Positions 1 through 8,776 of a stretch of DNA of 64,000 nt are shown here, piece by piece. The stretch covers positions 62,001 to 126,000 of the forward strand of contig CAZART010000001.1 in assembly GCA_964487555.1 (NCBI GenBank), written 5' to 3'. A program made the position numbers and the translations under genes. Each line of letters starts with the position of its first letter. Positions within the stretch are counted from its first letter, which is position 1. Source of the DNA: CAZART01 sp964487555 (GTDB lineage: Bacteria; Bacteroidota; Rhodothermia; Rhodothermales; VXPQ01). The notes beneath the pieces are model-generated. The model was not told the origin of the DNA. It did not search any database and saw nothing but the letters and a program-made list of their open reading frames with translations.

Positions 1-1
1 C

Positions 2-871
2 TATGCTGAACGCGCCGTTCCGATCGATACCGGATTCGTCTTCGGGACGAATATTTACGGTGATCGGTCGAAGAGTGTGACCCTGGATCTGCCGGCCGGC
101 AAGGCGTTCGGCCGAACGATCTCGGTTTCGCAGATCGACGTCTACTTTTCCTTCGTGAAGGCCGGCGTTTCCAACCAGACCTACACGCTTCACCTCTACG
201 CCACGGATGAAGCCAACAAACCGGCCGGTTCGCCGGTCTTCTCGCAGACTTACAACCTGGCCGACGCCTCCGGCGATGATAATCCCGCCACCGTAGAGGC
301 GGCGACGAGCCACACGTTCTCGCAGGCCGTCTCGATGACCCCACCCTTCGCCGTAGCGGTCGATTTTGGAGCGTACGGATCGGATGCGATTCTTGCCGCC
401 GTGGCTGTGAACAATCCCGTCAATCAGCGCATCGAAAACGTCTGGGAGCAGTGGTCCGACGGCACGTGGCATAACGTGTCCGATGCCTGGACGGGTACGT
501 ACAACAATGGCGTTCCGGTGCCGGGCTCCGGCAGCGCCGGGTGGCAACCGTGGATTGAGGCCCTCGCGGTAACCCCGACGTCCGCTGACGCGACCGACGA
601 TCTGCCACGCGAATATCTGCTCGGACAGAACTACCCGAATCCGTTTAATCCATCGACGACGATTGAATTCGCGCTTCCCGCGGCCGGACCCGTATTGCTG
701 CAGGTCTTCGATCTGACCGGCCGCGAAGTCGCAACGCTGATCGATACCCCCATGCCCGCCGGCACGCACTCCGTGCACTTCGAAGCCTCGGCACTGGCCA
801 GCGGACTCTACGTGTACCGCCTGTCGGCCGGCCTGCACCAGGTGAGCCGTCTGCTGACGGTGCTCAAGTAA
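2..871 (+). CDS. C-terminal part of secreted subtilase-like protein with T9SS sorting domain (5' end outside window)
   Basis: The reading frame is open from the left edge of the window, so only the last ~290 residues are seen. They align by eye with the C-terminal third of the subtilase at 1306-4299. Shared landmarks are PIDTGFVFGTNIY here versus PIDSGFVAGTNLY there, a VDFGAYG/VDFGEYG motif, and the NVSDAW/NTSDAW block. The last ~80 residues form a type IX secretion sorting domain (NYPNPFNPSTTIEFALP, DLTGREVATL, ASGLYVYRL), which in Bacteroidota relatives directs export and surface attachment. The catalytic domain lies outside the window, so peptidase identity is inferred from the paralogue next door. 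An internal GTG at 77 is not a credible start because homology extends upstream of it. Confidence 0.85.
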   Translation, partial: YAERAVPIDTGFVFGTNIYGDRSKSVTLDLPAGKAFGRTISVSQIDVYFSFVKAGVSNQTYTLHLYATDEANKPAGSPVFSQTYNLADASGDDNPATVEAATSHTFSQAVSMTPPFAVAVDFGAYGSDAILAAVAVNNPVNQRIENVWEQWSDGTWHNVSDAWTGTYNNGVPVPGSGSAGWQPWIEALAVTPTSADATDDLPREYLLGQNYPNPFNPSTTIEFALPAAGPVLLQVFDLTGREVATLIDTPMPAGTHSVHFEASALASGLYVYRLSAGLHQVSRLLTVLK

Positions 872-1264
872 ATGCCGAACGACCTGGCTATGCTCGTCAG
901 CCCGACACTGCGCATTACCGCTTTCGCGCTACTGATCGCGGCAGGCGTGTCGGTGGCGGGCTGCTGTGCGTCGCATGCTTCTGTGGATGATTCGATGCAT
1001 GACGTCGCTCACAAACTGGACGCCCCGCTCCGCGCGGAACTGCGCGGCGCGAGGGAGCACGCCGTCATCGGTGTCCTGCTCGGTCTGGAGAGCGCCTCCG
1101 AGGAGCACTTGAGCCGGCTCATCAACGACGGTCTCGAAATTCAGACCACCACGGCAAACATCGTAACGGCGCGCGGAACGCGCGGCGCGATCCTCCGTGC
1201 GGCTCGAAACACGTTTGTCCAACGCATCGATCTCAGCCGGGAACGTCCCGGCTCCAACTCTTGA
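872..1264 (+). CDS. Small lipoprotein resembling a free-standing subtilase propeptide (I9-like)
   Basis: This 130-residue protein starts with an ATG directly after the stop of the preceding gene. A hydrophobic segment (ITAFALLIAAGVSVAG) ends in a VAGC lipobox with Cys31, so it should be a lipoprotein. Residues ~63-123 (VIGVLLGLESASEEHLSRL, then NIVTARGTRGAILRAARN) follow the same pattern as the propeptide of the next gene (YVDVLVEMATGASTRELDA, then DIVVARVPVERLAELDAAR). Subtilase propeptides act as chaperones and tight inhibitors of their own protease. A detached lipid-anchored copy between two subtilase genes could be a periplasmic inhibitor or a trans-acting chaperone; this role is inference. 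The stop overlaps a TTG at 1261 of the next frame. A start at Met7 (890) is also possible. Confidence 0.7.
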   Translation: MPNDLAMLVSPTLRITAFALLIAAGVSVAGCCASHASVDDSMHDVAHKLDAPLRAELRGAREHAVIGVLLGLESASEEHLSRLINDGLEIQTTTANIVTARGTRGAILRAARNTFVQRIDLSRERPGSNS

Positions 1265-1305
1265 ATCCTAACCCACCTCACGACCGCCGCGGCCGGCACC
1301 CATCT

Positions 1306-4299
1306 ATGAACCGGACCCTGTTCGCCTTTCTTATCTGCCTCCTCGTGGTTGACTTCTCATCCGCCCAGGACCTTAGCCGTTTTCGACAGGACGCAAAAGG
1401 ACTCGATCTCACGCCGCTCGAAAGGTCGGTCGGGGAGGTACGATCGGCCTCGAAATTTAACAAGCTCGATGCGCATGCTCGGCAGATCGTGATCGGGCTG
1501 GAACTGATGAACAAGCAACGCACGAATCGGATGCTAGACGAAATCGATGATTTCATTAGCACCCATCGTTCCGGCGGCCGCACGTACGTCGACGTTCTCG
1601 TCGAGATGGCGACCGGCGCCTCGACCCGTGAACTGGACGCGGCCGGCGCTCAGATCCGGACGCGCATCGGCGACATCGTCGTGGCGCGGGTGCCGGTGGA
1701 GCGCCTGGCCGAGCTCGATGCCGCGCGCGACATCATGCGCGTCGAAGCCTCCATCAAGCGGCGCGCGTACAACGAAGCGGCCCGCGCCGAGACCGGCGTC
1801 GATCTCGTCCACGCCGGTACAGGACTTCCTCGCGCCTTCCGCGGAGAAGGTGTCGTTGTGGGCGTTCTCGACACCGGCGTCGACGCAACACACCCCGACT
1901 TCAGCACCGTCGGCGGTACAAGGATTCAATACCTCCTCGAGTACACGCAGGACGGCGGCCAGAAAGAGTGGACGAAGGCTCAAATCGATGCCGACCCGAC
2001 CGCCGTCACGCAGCGCGACGGCGACGGCGGCGGCGGACACGGCACCCACGTCACCGGCACCGCCGCGGGCGGTGGCCGGTTTAACGCCCTCATGGCCGGC
2101 GTTGCGCCGGCGTCCGACATCATCTTCGTAAAGGGCGTGCGAGATCCGGACAGCGATGGCGGCTTCGGAGACACGGACGTGATCGACGGGACCGATTATA
2201 TTTTTCGACGCGCGGAGGAGATGGGAAAACCGGCCGTCGTGAACCTGAGCCTCGGTGGAAACTGGGGCCCGCTCGATGGAACAAGCCTATACGAGCAGGC
2301 CCTTTCGAGTCTTACCGGGCCGGGGCGCATCATCGTAGCCGCGGCCGGCAACGAGGGCTTTACGCACCTGCATGCTGGAGGAATGTCGGAGGCCAACATT
2401 CCCAACCAGACCATCGTTCATCCGGACGGCAGCGGCGACGTCTTCATCGGTCTCTGGTACGAGTCCGGTACCATCGACGAAGTCAACGTCGCCGTCCTCG
2501 ACGTCATCGACGGCATCATCACGCCCGTAGCGCTGTCCGGTTGGGTGCCCGCGGGCTCGTTCATGAATCCGACCCCATTGGAACACAACGGCGAAGTTGC
2601 AGGATACGTTTTTGTGGATGCAGAGACTACGAGCGATCCGCAGAACGGCGACGGGTTCGTGCATTTCATGATCAGCAACAACGAAAACGCTACCATCGAC
2701 ATTTCGTCGAACGTCTGGGCCATCTACTCGCGCGGAACGGCAACGGGCCAGGTCGACCTGTGGGTGAATGCCGGCGAGTTTCAGTCCACCATGCTTGGCT
2801 ATCCCGGCGTCACCGAAATGCCCGGCAATGTAGAACAGACGGTCGGAGCACCCGCTACGGCTGAGAAAGTGATAGCGGTGGGCTCGTATGTGACCACGAA
2901 TACGTGGACGAACATTGACGGCGGCCGGTCCGAATGGATGAATCCGGACGTGAACAATCCCGGCTATGGCGTCGTGCCGATGATCGGCCAGCCCTCCTAC
3001 TTCAGCAGCAAGGGTCCGACCCGCGACGGCCGGCGCGCACCGGTCATCTCCGCTCCCGGAGAGTTGGTTTTCTCGGCCATGTCCTCTCATCTGACGGAGG
3101 GCGTCGGATACGATCGCAACGACGTCCTTTTGGGTGGTCGGTACGTCGGGATGCAGGGAACGAGTATGGCGTCGCCTCACGCCGCAGGCGTAGTCGCGCT
3201 TATGCTTCAGGCGAACCCGACGTTGGACGCCGACGACGTCATCGCCATTCTGGAGCAGACGGCTCGCGCGGATGCGCACACCGGACCCGTGCCGAACAAC
3301 AAGATCGGCGCCGGCCGCATCGACGCGCAGCAAGCGGTCCTGATGGCCGCCCGTGCCCCGGGCGGGGGCAGCGGGGGCGGCGGGGGCGGCGGCGAAGCCC
3401 ACGTCCAGGTCGATCTTCGCAATTTCGATGCGGCAGGCCAACCGCTCGTCTTCGCGATCGACCGCGTCTACCCGATCGACAGCGGATTCGTCGCCGGCAC
3501 CAACCTGTATCTGGATCGCGGCAAAGCCTCGGCGTTCCGCCTTCCCGCCGCCAAGACGACGGCGTTGCTCGACGAGGTCCGCGTGTGGTTTATCTATCGC
3601 CAGGCGGGCACCGACCAGCAGGCGTATGCCATCGAGATCTATGACGGCGACGGCAGCACCGGCCCTGTCGGCGCGCCCCTCGCTCGGAAAGAATTCGCCT
3701 ACGGCCATGTTGGCGCCGACGACGACATGCAGACGGCCGAGCAGGCGACGGTTCACCGGTTCGATGCCCCCGTTACCGTCGGATCGTCGTTCTTCGTCTC
3801 TGTCGATTTCGGAGAGTACGGCATTTCACGCGCCGGGGACCTCGCCATCGGCACGAGCGATTTTGCCGGATCGCGCGTCGCCGAAGTCTGGGACCGGCTC
3901 TCCAACGGCGCCTGGGCGAACACGTCCGACGCGTGGAGCTTTGGTGGTACGACGGGCGCCGACGGCCTCCAGCTATGGATAGAGGCCGGCGCACGCGTTG
4001 CCGCGTCTGTTTCTACCGAGGACGACGAACGTCCGACGACCGTGGTTCTCAACCAGAACTTCCCGAATCCGTTCAACCCGCAAACCTCTATCGGCTTCTC
4101 GCTGCCGCAGAACGGCCGCGTGCGACTGACGGTCTACGACGTACTTGGACGCCACGTCGCCACCGTCCTCGACGGCCTGATGAGCGCCGGCGCCCATCTC
4201 ACGCCGTTCGATGCATCGCACCTCTCGAGCGGCCTCTATCTGTACCGGCTCGAAACCCCGGCCGGGACCGTATCGCGCACGATGACGGTCTTGAAGTAG
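1306..4299 (+). CDS. Secreted S8 family serine peptidase (subtilase) with T9SS sorting domain
   Basis: Counting from the ATG at 1306, this is a 997-residue preproprotein. The signal peptide is MNRTLFAFLICLLVVDFSSA, followed by an I9-like propeptide to ~150. The S8 catalytic domain carries Asp189 (VLDTGVDATHP), His245 (HGTHVTGT), the oxyanion Asn349 (AAAGNEG) and Ser620 (GTSMASPHAAG). About 270 residues between Asn349 and Ser620 indicate an inserted domain, as in PA-domain subtilases. A Gly-rich linker (GGGSGGGGGGGE) leads into a β-rich region shared with the gene at the left edge, then a type IX sorting domain (NFPNPFNP...VLGRHVATV...SSGLYLYRL). An in-frame TTG at 1261 was rejected because it would bury the signal peptide behind 15 polar residues. 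The protein is probably a surface or secreted endopeptidase. Confidence 0.93.
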   Translation: MNRTLFAFLICLLVVDFSSAQDLSRFRQDAKGLDLTPLERSVGEVRSASKFNKLDAHARQIVIGLELMNKQRTNRMLDEIDDFISTHRSGGRTYVDVLVEMATGASTRELDAAGAQIRTRIGDIVVARVPVERLAELDAARDIMRVEASIKRRAYNEAARAETGVDLVHAGTGLPRAFRGEGVVVGVLDTGVDATHPDFSTVGGTRIQYLLEYTQDGGQKEWTKAQIDADPTAVTQRDGDGGGGHGTHVTGTAAGGGRFNALMAGVAPASDIIFVKGVRDPDSDGGFGDTDVIDGTDYIFRRAEEMGKPAVVNLSLGGNWGPLDGTSLYEQALSSLTGPGRIIVAAAGNEGFTHLHAGGMSEANIPNQTIVHPDGSGDVFIGLWYESGTIDEVNVAVLDVIDGIITPVALSGWVPAGSFMNPTPLEHNGEVAGYVFVDAETTSDPQNGDGFVHFMISNNENATIDISSNVWAIYSRGTATGQVDLWVNAGEFQSTMLGYPGVTEMPGNVEQTVGAPATAEKVIAVGSYVTTNTWTNIDGGRSEWMNPDVNNPGYGVVPMIGQPSYFSSKGPTRDGRRAPVISAPGELVFSAMSSHLTEGVGYDRNDVLLGGRYVGMQGTSMASPHAAGVVALMLQANPTLDADDVIAILEQTARADAHTGPVPNNKIGAGRIDAQQAVLMAARAPGGGSGGGGGGGEAHVQVDLRNFDAAGQPLVFAIDRVYPIDSGFVAGTNLYLDRGKASAFRLPAAKTTALLDEVRVWFIYRQAGTDQQAYAIEIYDGDGSTGPVGAPLARKEFAYGHVGADDDMQTAEQATVHRFDAPVTVGSSFFVSVDFGEYGISRAGDLAIGTSDFAGSRVAEVWDRLSNGAWANTSDAWSFGGTTGADGLQLWIEAGARVAASVSTEDDERPTTVVLNQNFPNPFNPQTSIGFSLPQNGRVRLTVYDVLGRHVATVLDGLMSAGAHLTPFDASHLSSGLYLYRLETPAGTVSRTMTVLK

Positions 4300-4304
4300 G
4301 AGGG

Positions 4305-4826
4305 TCACGGGGCCGCGCGCACGGCAATGACCTCGCCCGGCGTGGTGGCGACCTCCAGCACGGCTCCGGCATCTGCACCCTCATGGTATGCTGCATCGGC
4401 CCGTGCCGCTTCGGCGATCACCGCCTCGCCGTCGACGTGCAGCGTGTAGCCGGGAGCGCGGAGACGCAGCGTCCCTCCCGCCGATGAGCGGATCGCGGCC
4501 TCGGCGAGCCGGCCGTCCGACCATTCGACGTCGACTTCGAAGCCACCGCGCGCACGAAGGCCGGTCACCCGTCCGGCCGGCCAGGCTTCGGCCGGCAGCG
4601 CCGGCAGCAGCTCGATCACGCCGCCGTCGGTTTGCACCAGCATCTCGGCCACGCCCGCCGTTCCTCCGAAATTTCCGTCGATCTGGAACGGCGGGTGATC
4701 GTCGAACAGGTTCGGATGCGTAGATTTGCGCAGAAGCTCGACCAGGTTCGCGTGCGCGCGATCGCCGTCGTGCAGACGGGCGAAAAAGTTGATGATCCAA
4801 ATGCCCGGCGTCCGCTGGAGGGTTAG
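4305..4826 (-). pseudogene. C-terminal fragment of a GH95 family glycoside hydrolase (α-L-fucosidase type)
   Basis: The minus-strand frame carries the typical GH95 end: [20 protein letters not shown], then [20 protein letters not shown], then AEMLVQ...[12 protein letters not shown] and [14 protein letters not shown]95 enzymes are usually 700-800 residues, and the catalytic region should precede this block. Upstream of about 4826 the frame loses all resemblance and runs into the nucleotidyltransferase gene that occupies the next kilobase. Only the last ~170 residues therefore survive and there is no plausible start. It is called a decayed remnant, probably cut off when the adjacent segment arrived or by a deletion. 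A split or frameshifted functional gene is less likely because no other part of GH95 is visible nearby. Confidence 0.8.
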
Positions 4827-4920
4827 ACGGCCCCTCCGGAGGGTCGCCCCCTCGCCTGCCAAAGCAACCGCCCGAACAGCAGCACGAGCCCCACCACGGG
4901 TCCACCGATATCTGGTCTCG

Positions 4921-5721
4921 TTACGTGTGCATCTCCACGACGTAGCGAATGAAGGACCTCGTCTCCGCCAGGTCTCGAGGGTCGGCTGGCATCGCCAGCT
5001 CCACGATCGGTTGCAGGCGCTGCCTCTGCGCAAGATCGATCAACCCATGCCACCTCGGGTCCATCGCCGTCTTCGCCCAGGCCGCGCCGCGCCCCTTTGA
5101 GTGCACCTCCCCTGTACGGAGAGTCTCCGCCATGCGGCAGTAGCTCAACACGGCGAATGCCTGATACCACAGCGACGACATCTCAGCGGGATCGCTGAGG
5201 ATCTGCTCGCCCCAACTCACCATCGTCGTGCGTACCTCCTCTCGCAGCGCCTCAGGGGGGATCGGAGGGATTAGCGTCTTCGGGTCTGGCCCGTCAAGGA
5301 CTACCCCCCGTTCTCGGAGCGTCCACAACACGGCGAGGTGGTGATCGTGGTCCGACCGCTCGAACGTGGTGGACCCATGATCGAGGTACAGGAGCTCGCG
5401 CCGAGGTGGCGGCAGGTCGGCCAGCGCGGCACGCGGCACGTACGACCCCTCCAAGTGCCGAGCCCAATGGGAGGGATGCTCATAGAGCGCCCGGTGGAAG
5501 TCCTGCAGACGCTTGACGGCGTCAGCGCAGACCTCCCTCTCTACCACGATCAGGAAGTCGACATCACTCGCCTCGTCAAATCCGCCGGTAGCCAGCGAGC
5601 CCTGAAGGTAGGCCCCGACGTAGTCCGCGCCCAACCGCTCCCAGGCACCCGCCATGAGACGCGCGAGCACGTCTCTCAGCCCATCCGGATCGCGACATGT
5701 GATGGGAGGTCGTGCCGGCAT
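4921..5721 (-). CDS. Nucleotidyltransferase with aminoglycoside adenylyltransferase-like domains
   Basis: The 266-residue product has a nucleotidyltransferase core ([27 protein letters not shown]) with the GS-x10-DxD signature used for Mg-ATP binding in ANT/Polβ-type enzymes. Its C-terminal region ([37 protein letters not shown]) matches the helical domain found in AadA-like aminoglycoside adenylyltransferases. It might adenylylate an aminoglycoside, but many chromosomal relatives have unknown substrates, so resistance is not asserted. I chose the ATG at 5721; a TTG two codons upstream is also possible. It stands alone between two gene remnants (GH95 fragment and truncated ORF 5768-6007), which suggests the segment was inserted. 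Confidence 0.8.
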   Translation of the reverse strand: MPARPPITCRDPDGLRDVLARLMAGAWERLGADYVGAYLQGSLATGGFDEASDVDFLIVVEREVCADAVKRLQDFHRALYEHPSHWARHLEGSYVPRAALADLPPPRRELLYLDHGSTTFERSDHDHHLAVLWTLRERGVVLDGPDPKTLIPPIPPEALREEVRTTMVSWGEQILSDPAEMSSLWYQAFAVLSYCRMAETLRTGEVHSKGRGAAWAKTAMDPRWHGLIDLAQRQRLQPIVELAMPADPRDLAETRSFIRYVVEMHT

Positions 5722-5767
5722 GTTCAATCAGCTCGCTTTCTGAATGAGCTCGAATTAGATCCCAACG

Positions 5768-6007
5768 TCAGACCTCGCCAATCTGAGTTTTCCGGAAGCC
5801 TGGCGCTGCCCTCTCCGGTACGCCCCAGCAGTTGAAATTTCCATTGGGAAACGAAGCTTTAGGGCCGTTACGATCCTCAAAAACGGAGCGCTCCGGAGCG
5901 TCAGACGGTAGTTGCTCAAGCAGTTTGTCTACGCGACGGCAAGGCGTGACGGTCCATTCGAGATCGACGTTTCCCGGATGACCAACATGCATTACGAAAA
6001 CTTTCAT
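5768..6007 (-). pseudogene. Short ORF of unknown function, probably the truncated N-terminus of a larger gene
   Basis: The frame MKVFVMHVGHPGNVDLEWT...FPNGNFNCWGVPERAAPGF reads like genuine protein: ordered hydrophobics, a Trp/Cys/Pro-containing motif, and no Arg/Ser-rich shadow composition. It stops abruptly after 79 residues (KTQIGEV) about 45 bases before the nucleotidyltransferase start. There is no convincing ribosome-binding site before the ATG at 6007. I do not recognise a family with confidence. It may be the first domain of a gene cut by the event that brought in the nucleotidyltransferase. The rest of 5728-6322 shows no convincing gene. Confidence 0.35.
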
Positions 6008-6322
6008 AGCGTTGATGAATCTGAGCCGCCTAACACTGAGGATTGTGTCTGGAGTGCGAAAGATAGGCACGACGTAGCTTTCGAGCAGGAGCATGGCACG
6101 TAATACCATGTAAATGCCGGCGCCCCAACGATTCCCGTCGGACGATCCATCAGAACGCCGGTGCCGGGTAAAATCCGCGGCGCGGCGGCGCGGTATCGAA
6201 CACCCCGCGTTCGCTCGCGGACATTTCAGGGCCGCGCGGCCGCCCGTTGCGCCGAGGCGCACCGATGGCACGACGATTGAGTCGGCGTAAGCTTCAGCCA
6301 CCATCCAAGCCGCCGCCGAGCC

Positions 6323-8764
6323 ATGCTGCGAAACTACCTACGCATCGCCCTCCGTAATCTTCGCCGACACGCTCTCTATTCGACGATCAACATCGTCGGG
6401 CTGGCCGTCGGTCTCGCACTGTGCCTGCTGATCTTTCTGTACGTGCAGGATGAGTTCAGTTTCGACCGCTTTCACGCAAACGTCGATCGCATCCATCGGG
6501 TGCTGCTGCTGGTGAACGACTCCGAAGGAGGTGTCGCCGAACGTGAGGTCGCCCACCCCATGCCTCTAGGGCCCGCCCTCGAAAGCGAGTTCGCACAGGT
6601 CGAGACATCCGTCCGCCTGTTCGAGTGGAGTCATTTCCTCCGACGGGGCGAAACCGCCATCGAGGAGGACGTCCTGTATGCCGACCCCTCCATCTTCGAC
6701 GTGTTTTCCTTTCCCCTGGTACGCGGACAGGCGTCCACGGCCCTGACAGATCTCTTTTCCGTCGTCCTGAGTGAAACAGCCGCCCGTAAGTACTTCGGGC
6801 CGGAGGATCCGGTCGGGAAAACGATAGAGATCCGGATGGAAGAGTCCTTCGAGACGTTCACGGTCACCGGCGTTGCAGCCGACGTACCGCCGAACTCTAC
6901 CATCCAGTTCGACGTCCTCGCGTCGTTCGCACAGCTGCCGGTTTCATTTTGGTGGATGGGCCGCAGGGTCGACAACTGGCGGGCCTCGTCCTTCCAGACG
7001 TACGTGATGCTGGACGCGGCGACATCGCGCGGCGTGGTTCAAGACCGTTTCCCAGAATTTAGAAAATCACACTACCCGGACGAGGAGGCGAGCCGCCGCT
7101 CGCGGGGTCTGTGGGAGGGCAACGGTCCGCCGATCGGGTACGGATTGCAGCCGCTCTCGAAGATCCACCTTACGTCGTCGGTGCCGGGGGGACAGGTGTC
7201 TTCGAGCGATCCGATGTACTCGTATATCCTCGGCGCGATTGCGATCGCGATGCTGCTGATCGCCTGCATCAATTTTACAACGCTTTCGATCGGGCGGTCG
7301 GCGTCGCGCGCGCAGGAGGTCGGTGTGCGCCGTGTTTCGGGTGCGGTGCGAGGGCAACTTTTTGCGCAGTTCTGGGGAGAGGCGCTCTTGCTTACCCTGT
7401 TCGCCGTAGTGGCCGGCATCCTGCTTGCCAGCCTGTTTCTACCGGTGTTCAACAGCTTGGCAGGAAAAGCGACGTCGCTGGCCTCGCTCGCCCATCCGCT
7501 GGGCTTCGGCATCGTCGCGGCACTGACTGCGGTCACCGCGCTGGCTGCAGGCGCCTATCCGGCCCTCGTCCTGTCGGGTCTGAAGCCCGTCGAAACGTTG
7601 AAGAGCGGGCAGAAGCTCGGCGGAACCAACCTCTTTACGCGCTCACTGGTGGTCGGACAGTTCACGCTGTCGATTTTCCTCATCATCAGCACGTTGCTGA
7701 TGCGCGAGCAGCTCGGGTTCGTTCAGGAGCGAAACCTCGGATTCGACAAGGAGCACCTCGTTGTCGTGCCCACCCAGGAGATGGACGGGCGGCAGCTTCT
7801 GGAGCGGATGGAACATCGCCTCGCCGGCTCATCCGAAGTGATTTCCGCAACAGGCACGAGCAGCTCGTTCAACCGCGGTTACAGTCGGATCGGATTCACT
7901 TACAAGGGTGATGAGCATAAAGACATCTATACGTTCACGGTCGCGCCTGATTACGTGGACGTGATGGGTATGGATCTGGTCGCGGGACGGCTTTTCGACG
8001 AGCGCCGTGCGGAAGATCGGGAAAACGGCGCGGTCGTCAACGAAGCCCTCGTGCGTGATTTTGGATGGGCGGAGCCGCTGGGTCAGCAATTCGACGGCTA
8101 TGCGTCGGAGGAATCGGGCGACCCGGATCCGGTGGTCATCGGCATCGTCAGGGATTTCAACTACCGGTCTCTGCACGAGGAGGTGGAGCCGATGCTGCTA
8201 TCGATCGGCGACGTTGAGAATTTCCGGCACCTTGTTTTTCGGCTCGCGCCGGGGCAGGCGTCCACCGGGCTCGGAGCGATCGAATCCGCCTGGGAGGAGC
8301 TGGCGGCCGACGTCCCGTTCCAGTACAGTTTTGTGGATGAGGATCTGGATGAGCAATATCGGAGCGAACAACAGTGGAGCCGAATTGTAGGGTACGCCTC
8401 GCTTTTCGCGATTTTGATTGCCGCAATGGGACTATTCGGGCTCGCCGCGCTGACGGTCGCGGGCCGGACGAAGGAGATCGGCATCCGCAAGGTGCTCGGT
8501 GCCTCGGTCGCGTCCGTCACGGCGCTGCTGTCAGCGCGGCTCGTGGCGATGGTGGCCATTGCGTTCGTCGCCGCCGTACCGGCCGCTTACCTCGTCATCG
8601 CGCAGTGGCTCGAGACGTTCGCATACCGAATCGACGTGTCGCGGCAGGCAGACGTTTTTGTAGTTGCGGGTGTCGCCGCCGTAGGCATTGCGCTCTTGTC
8701 GGTGAGCTATCAAGCCGTACGCGCCGCGCTCGCAAATCCTGCCGACAGTCTGCGGTATGAATAA
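6323..8764 (+). CDS. FtsX/MacB-like ABC transporter permease
   Basis: The 813-residue product has the Bacteroidota-type double-FtsX layout. A first transmembrane helix (TINIVGLAVGLALCLLIFLYV) is followed by a large periplasmic MacB-PCD-like domain (~50-280). Three transmembrane helices follow (~285-420), then a second periplasmic domain (~430-680), and a final three-helix FtsX unit with the signature AGRTKEIGIRKVLGASV. Such permeases work with a separate MacB/LolD-type ATPase in exporting peptides or lipids or in mechanotransmission. No ATPase is encoded nearby. It is convergent with the related permease at 8777-11365, and a 13-bp palindrome (AAGGCC-G-GGCCTT, 8763-8775) lies at their junction. 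Confidence 0.88.
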   Translation: MLRNYLRIALRNLRRHALYSTINIVGLAVGLALCLLIFLYVQDEFSFDRFHANVDRIHRVLLLVNDSEGGVAEREVAHPMPLGPALESEFAQVETSVRLFEWSHFLRRGETAIEEDVLYADPSIFDVFSFPLVRGQASTALTDLFSVVLSETAARKYFGPEDPVGKTIEIRMEESFETFTVTGVAADVPPNSTIQFDVLASFAQLPVSFWWMGRRVDNWRASSFQTYVMLDAATSRGVVQDRFPEFRKSHYPDEEASRRSRGLWEGNGPPIGYGLQPLSKIHLTSSVPGGQVSSSDPMYSYILGAIAIAMLLIACINFTTLSIGRSASRAQEVGVRRVSGAVRGQLFAQFWGEALLLTLFAVVAGILLASLFLPVFNSLAGKATSLASLAHPLGFGIVAALTAVTALAAGAYPALVLSGLKPVETLKSGQKLGGTNLFTRSLVVGQFTLSIFLIISTLLMREQLGFVQERNLGFDKEHLVVVPTQEMDGRQLLERMEHRLAGSSEVISATGTSSSFNRGYSRIGFTYKGDEHKDIYTFTVAPDYVDVMGMDLVAGRLFDERRAEDRENGAVVNEALVRDFGWAEPLGQQFDGYASEESGDPDPVVIGIVRDFNYRSLHEEVEPMLLSIGDVENFRHLVFRLAPGQASTGLGAIESAWEELAADVPFQYSFVDEDLDEQYRSEQQWSRIVGYASLFAILIAAMGLFGLAALTVAGRTKEIGIRKVLGASVASVTALLSARLVAMVAIAFVAAVPAAYLVIAQWLETFAYRIDVSRQADVFVVAGVAAVGIALLSVSYQAVRAALANPADSLRYE

Positions 8765-8776
8765 GGCCGGGCCTTG

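Noticed and set aside
2287..3756. Long open frame antisense to the subtilase gene
   Set aside because: It is opposite a subtilase with all catalytic motifs; the translated product is Arg/Val/Asp-rich without a fold pattern. This is a typical GC-rich shadow.
6008..6304. Upstream extension of the truncated ORF at 5768-6007
   Set aside because: The added residues are Arg/Ala/Gly-rich and unlike the downstream part; the ATG at 6007 is the more natural start.
8763..8775. 13-bp palindrome between the two convergent permeases as a bidirectional terminator
   Set aside because: The arms are only 6 bp around one base and there is no T-tract, so terminator function is not supported.
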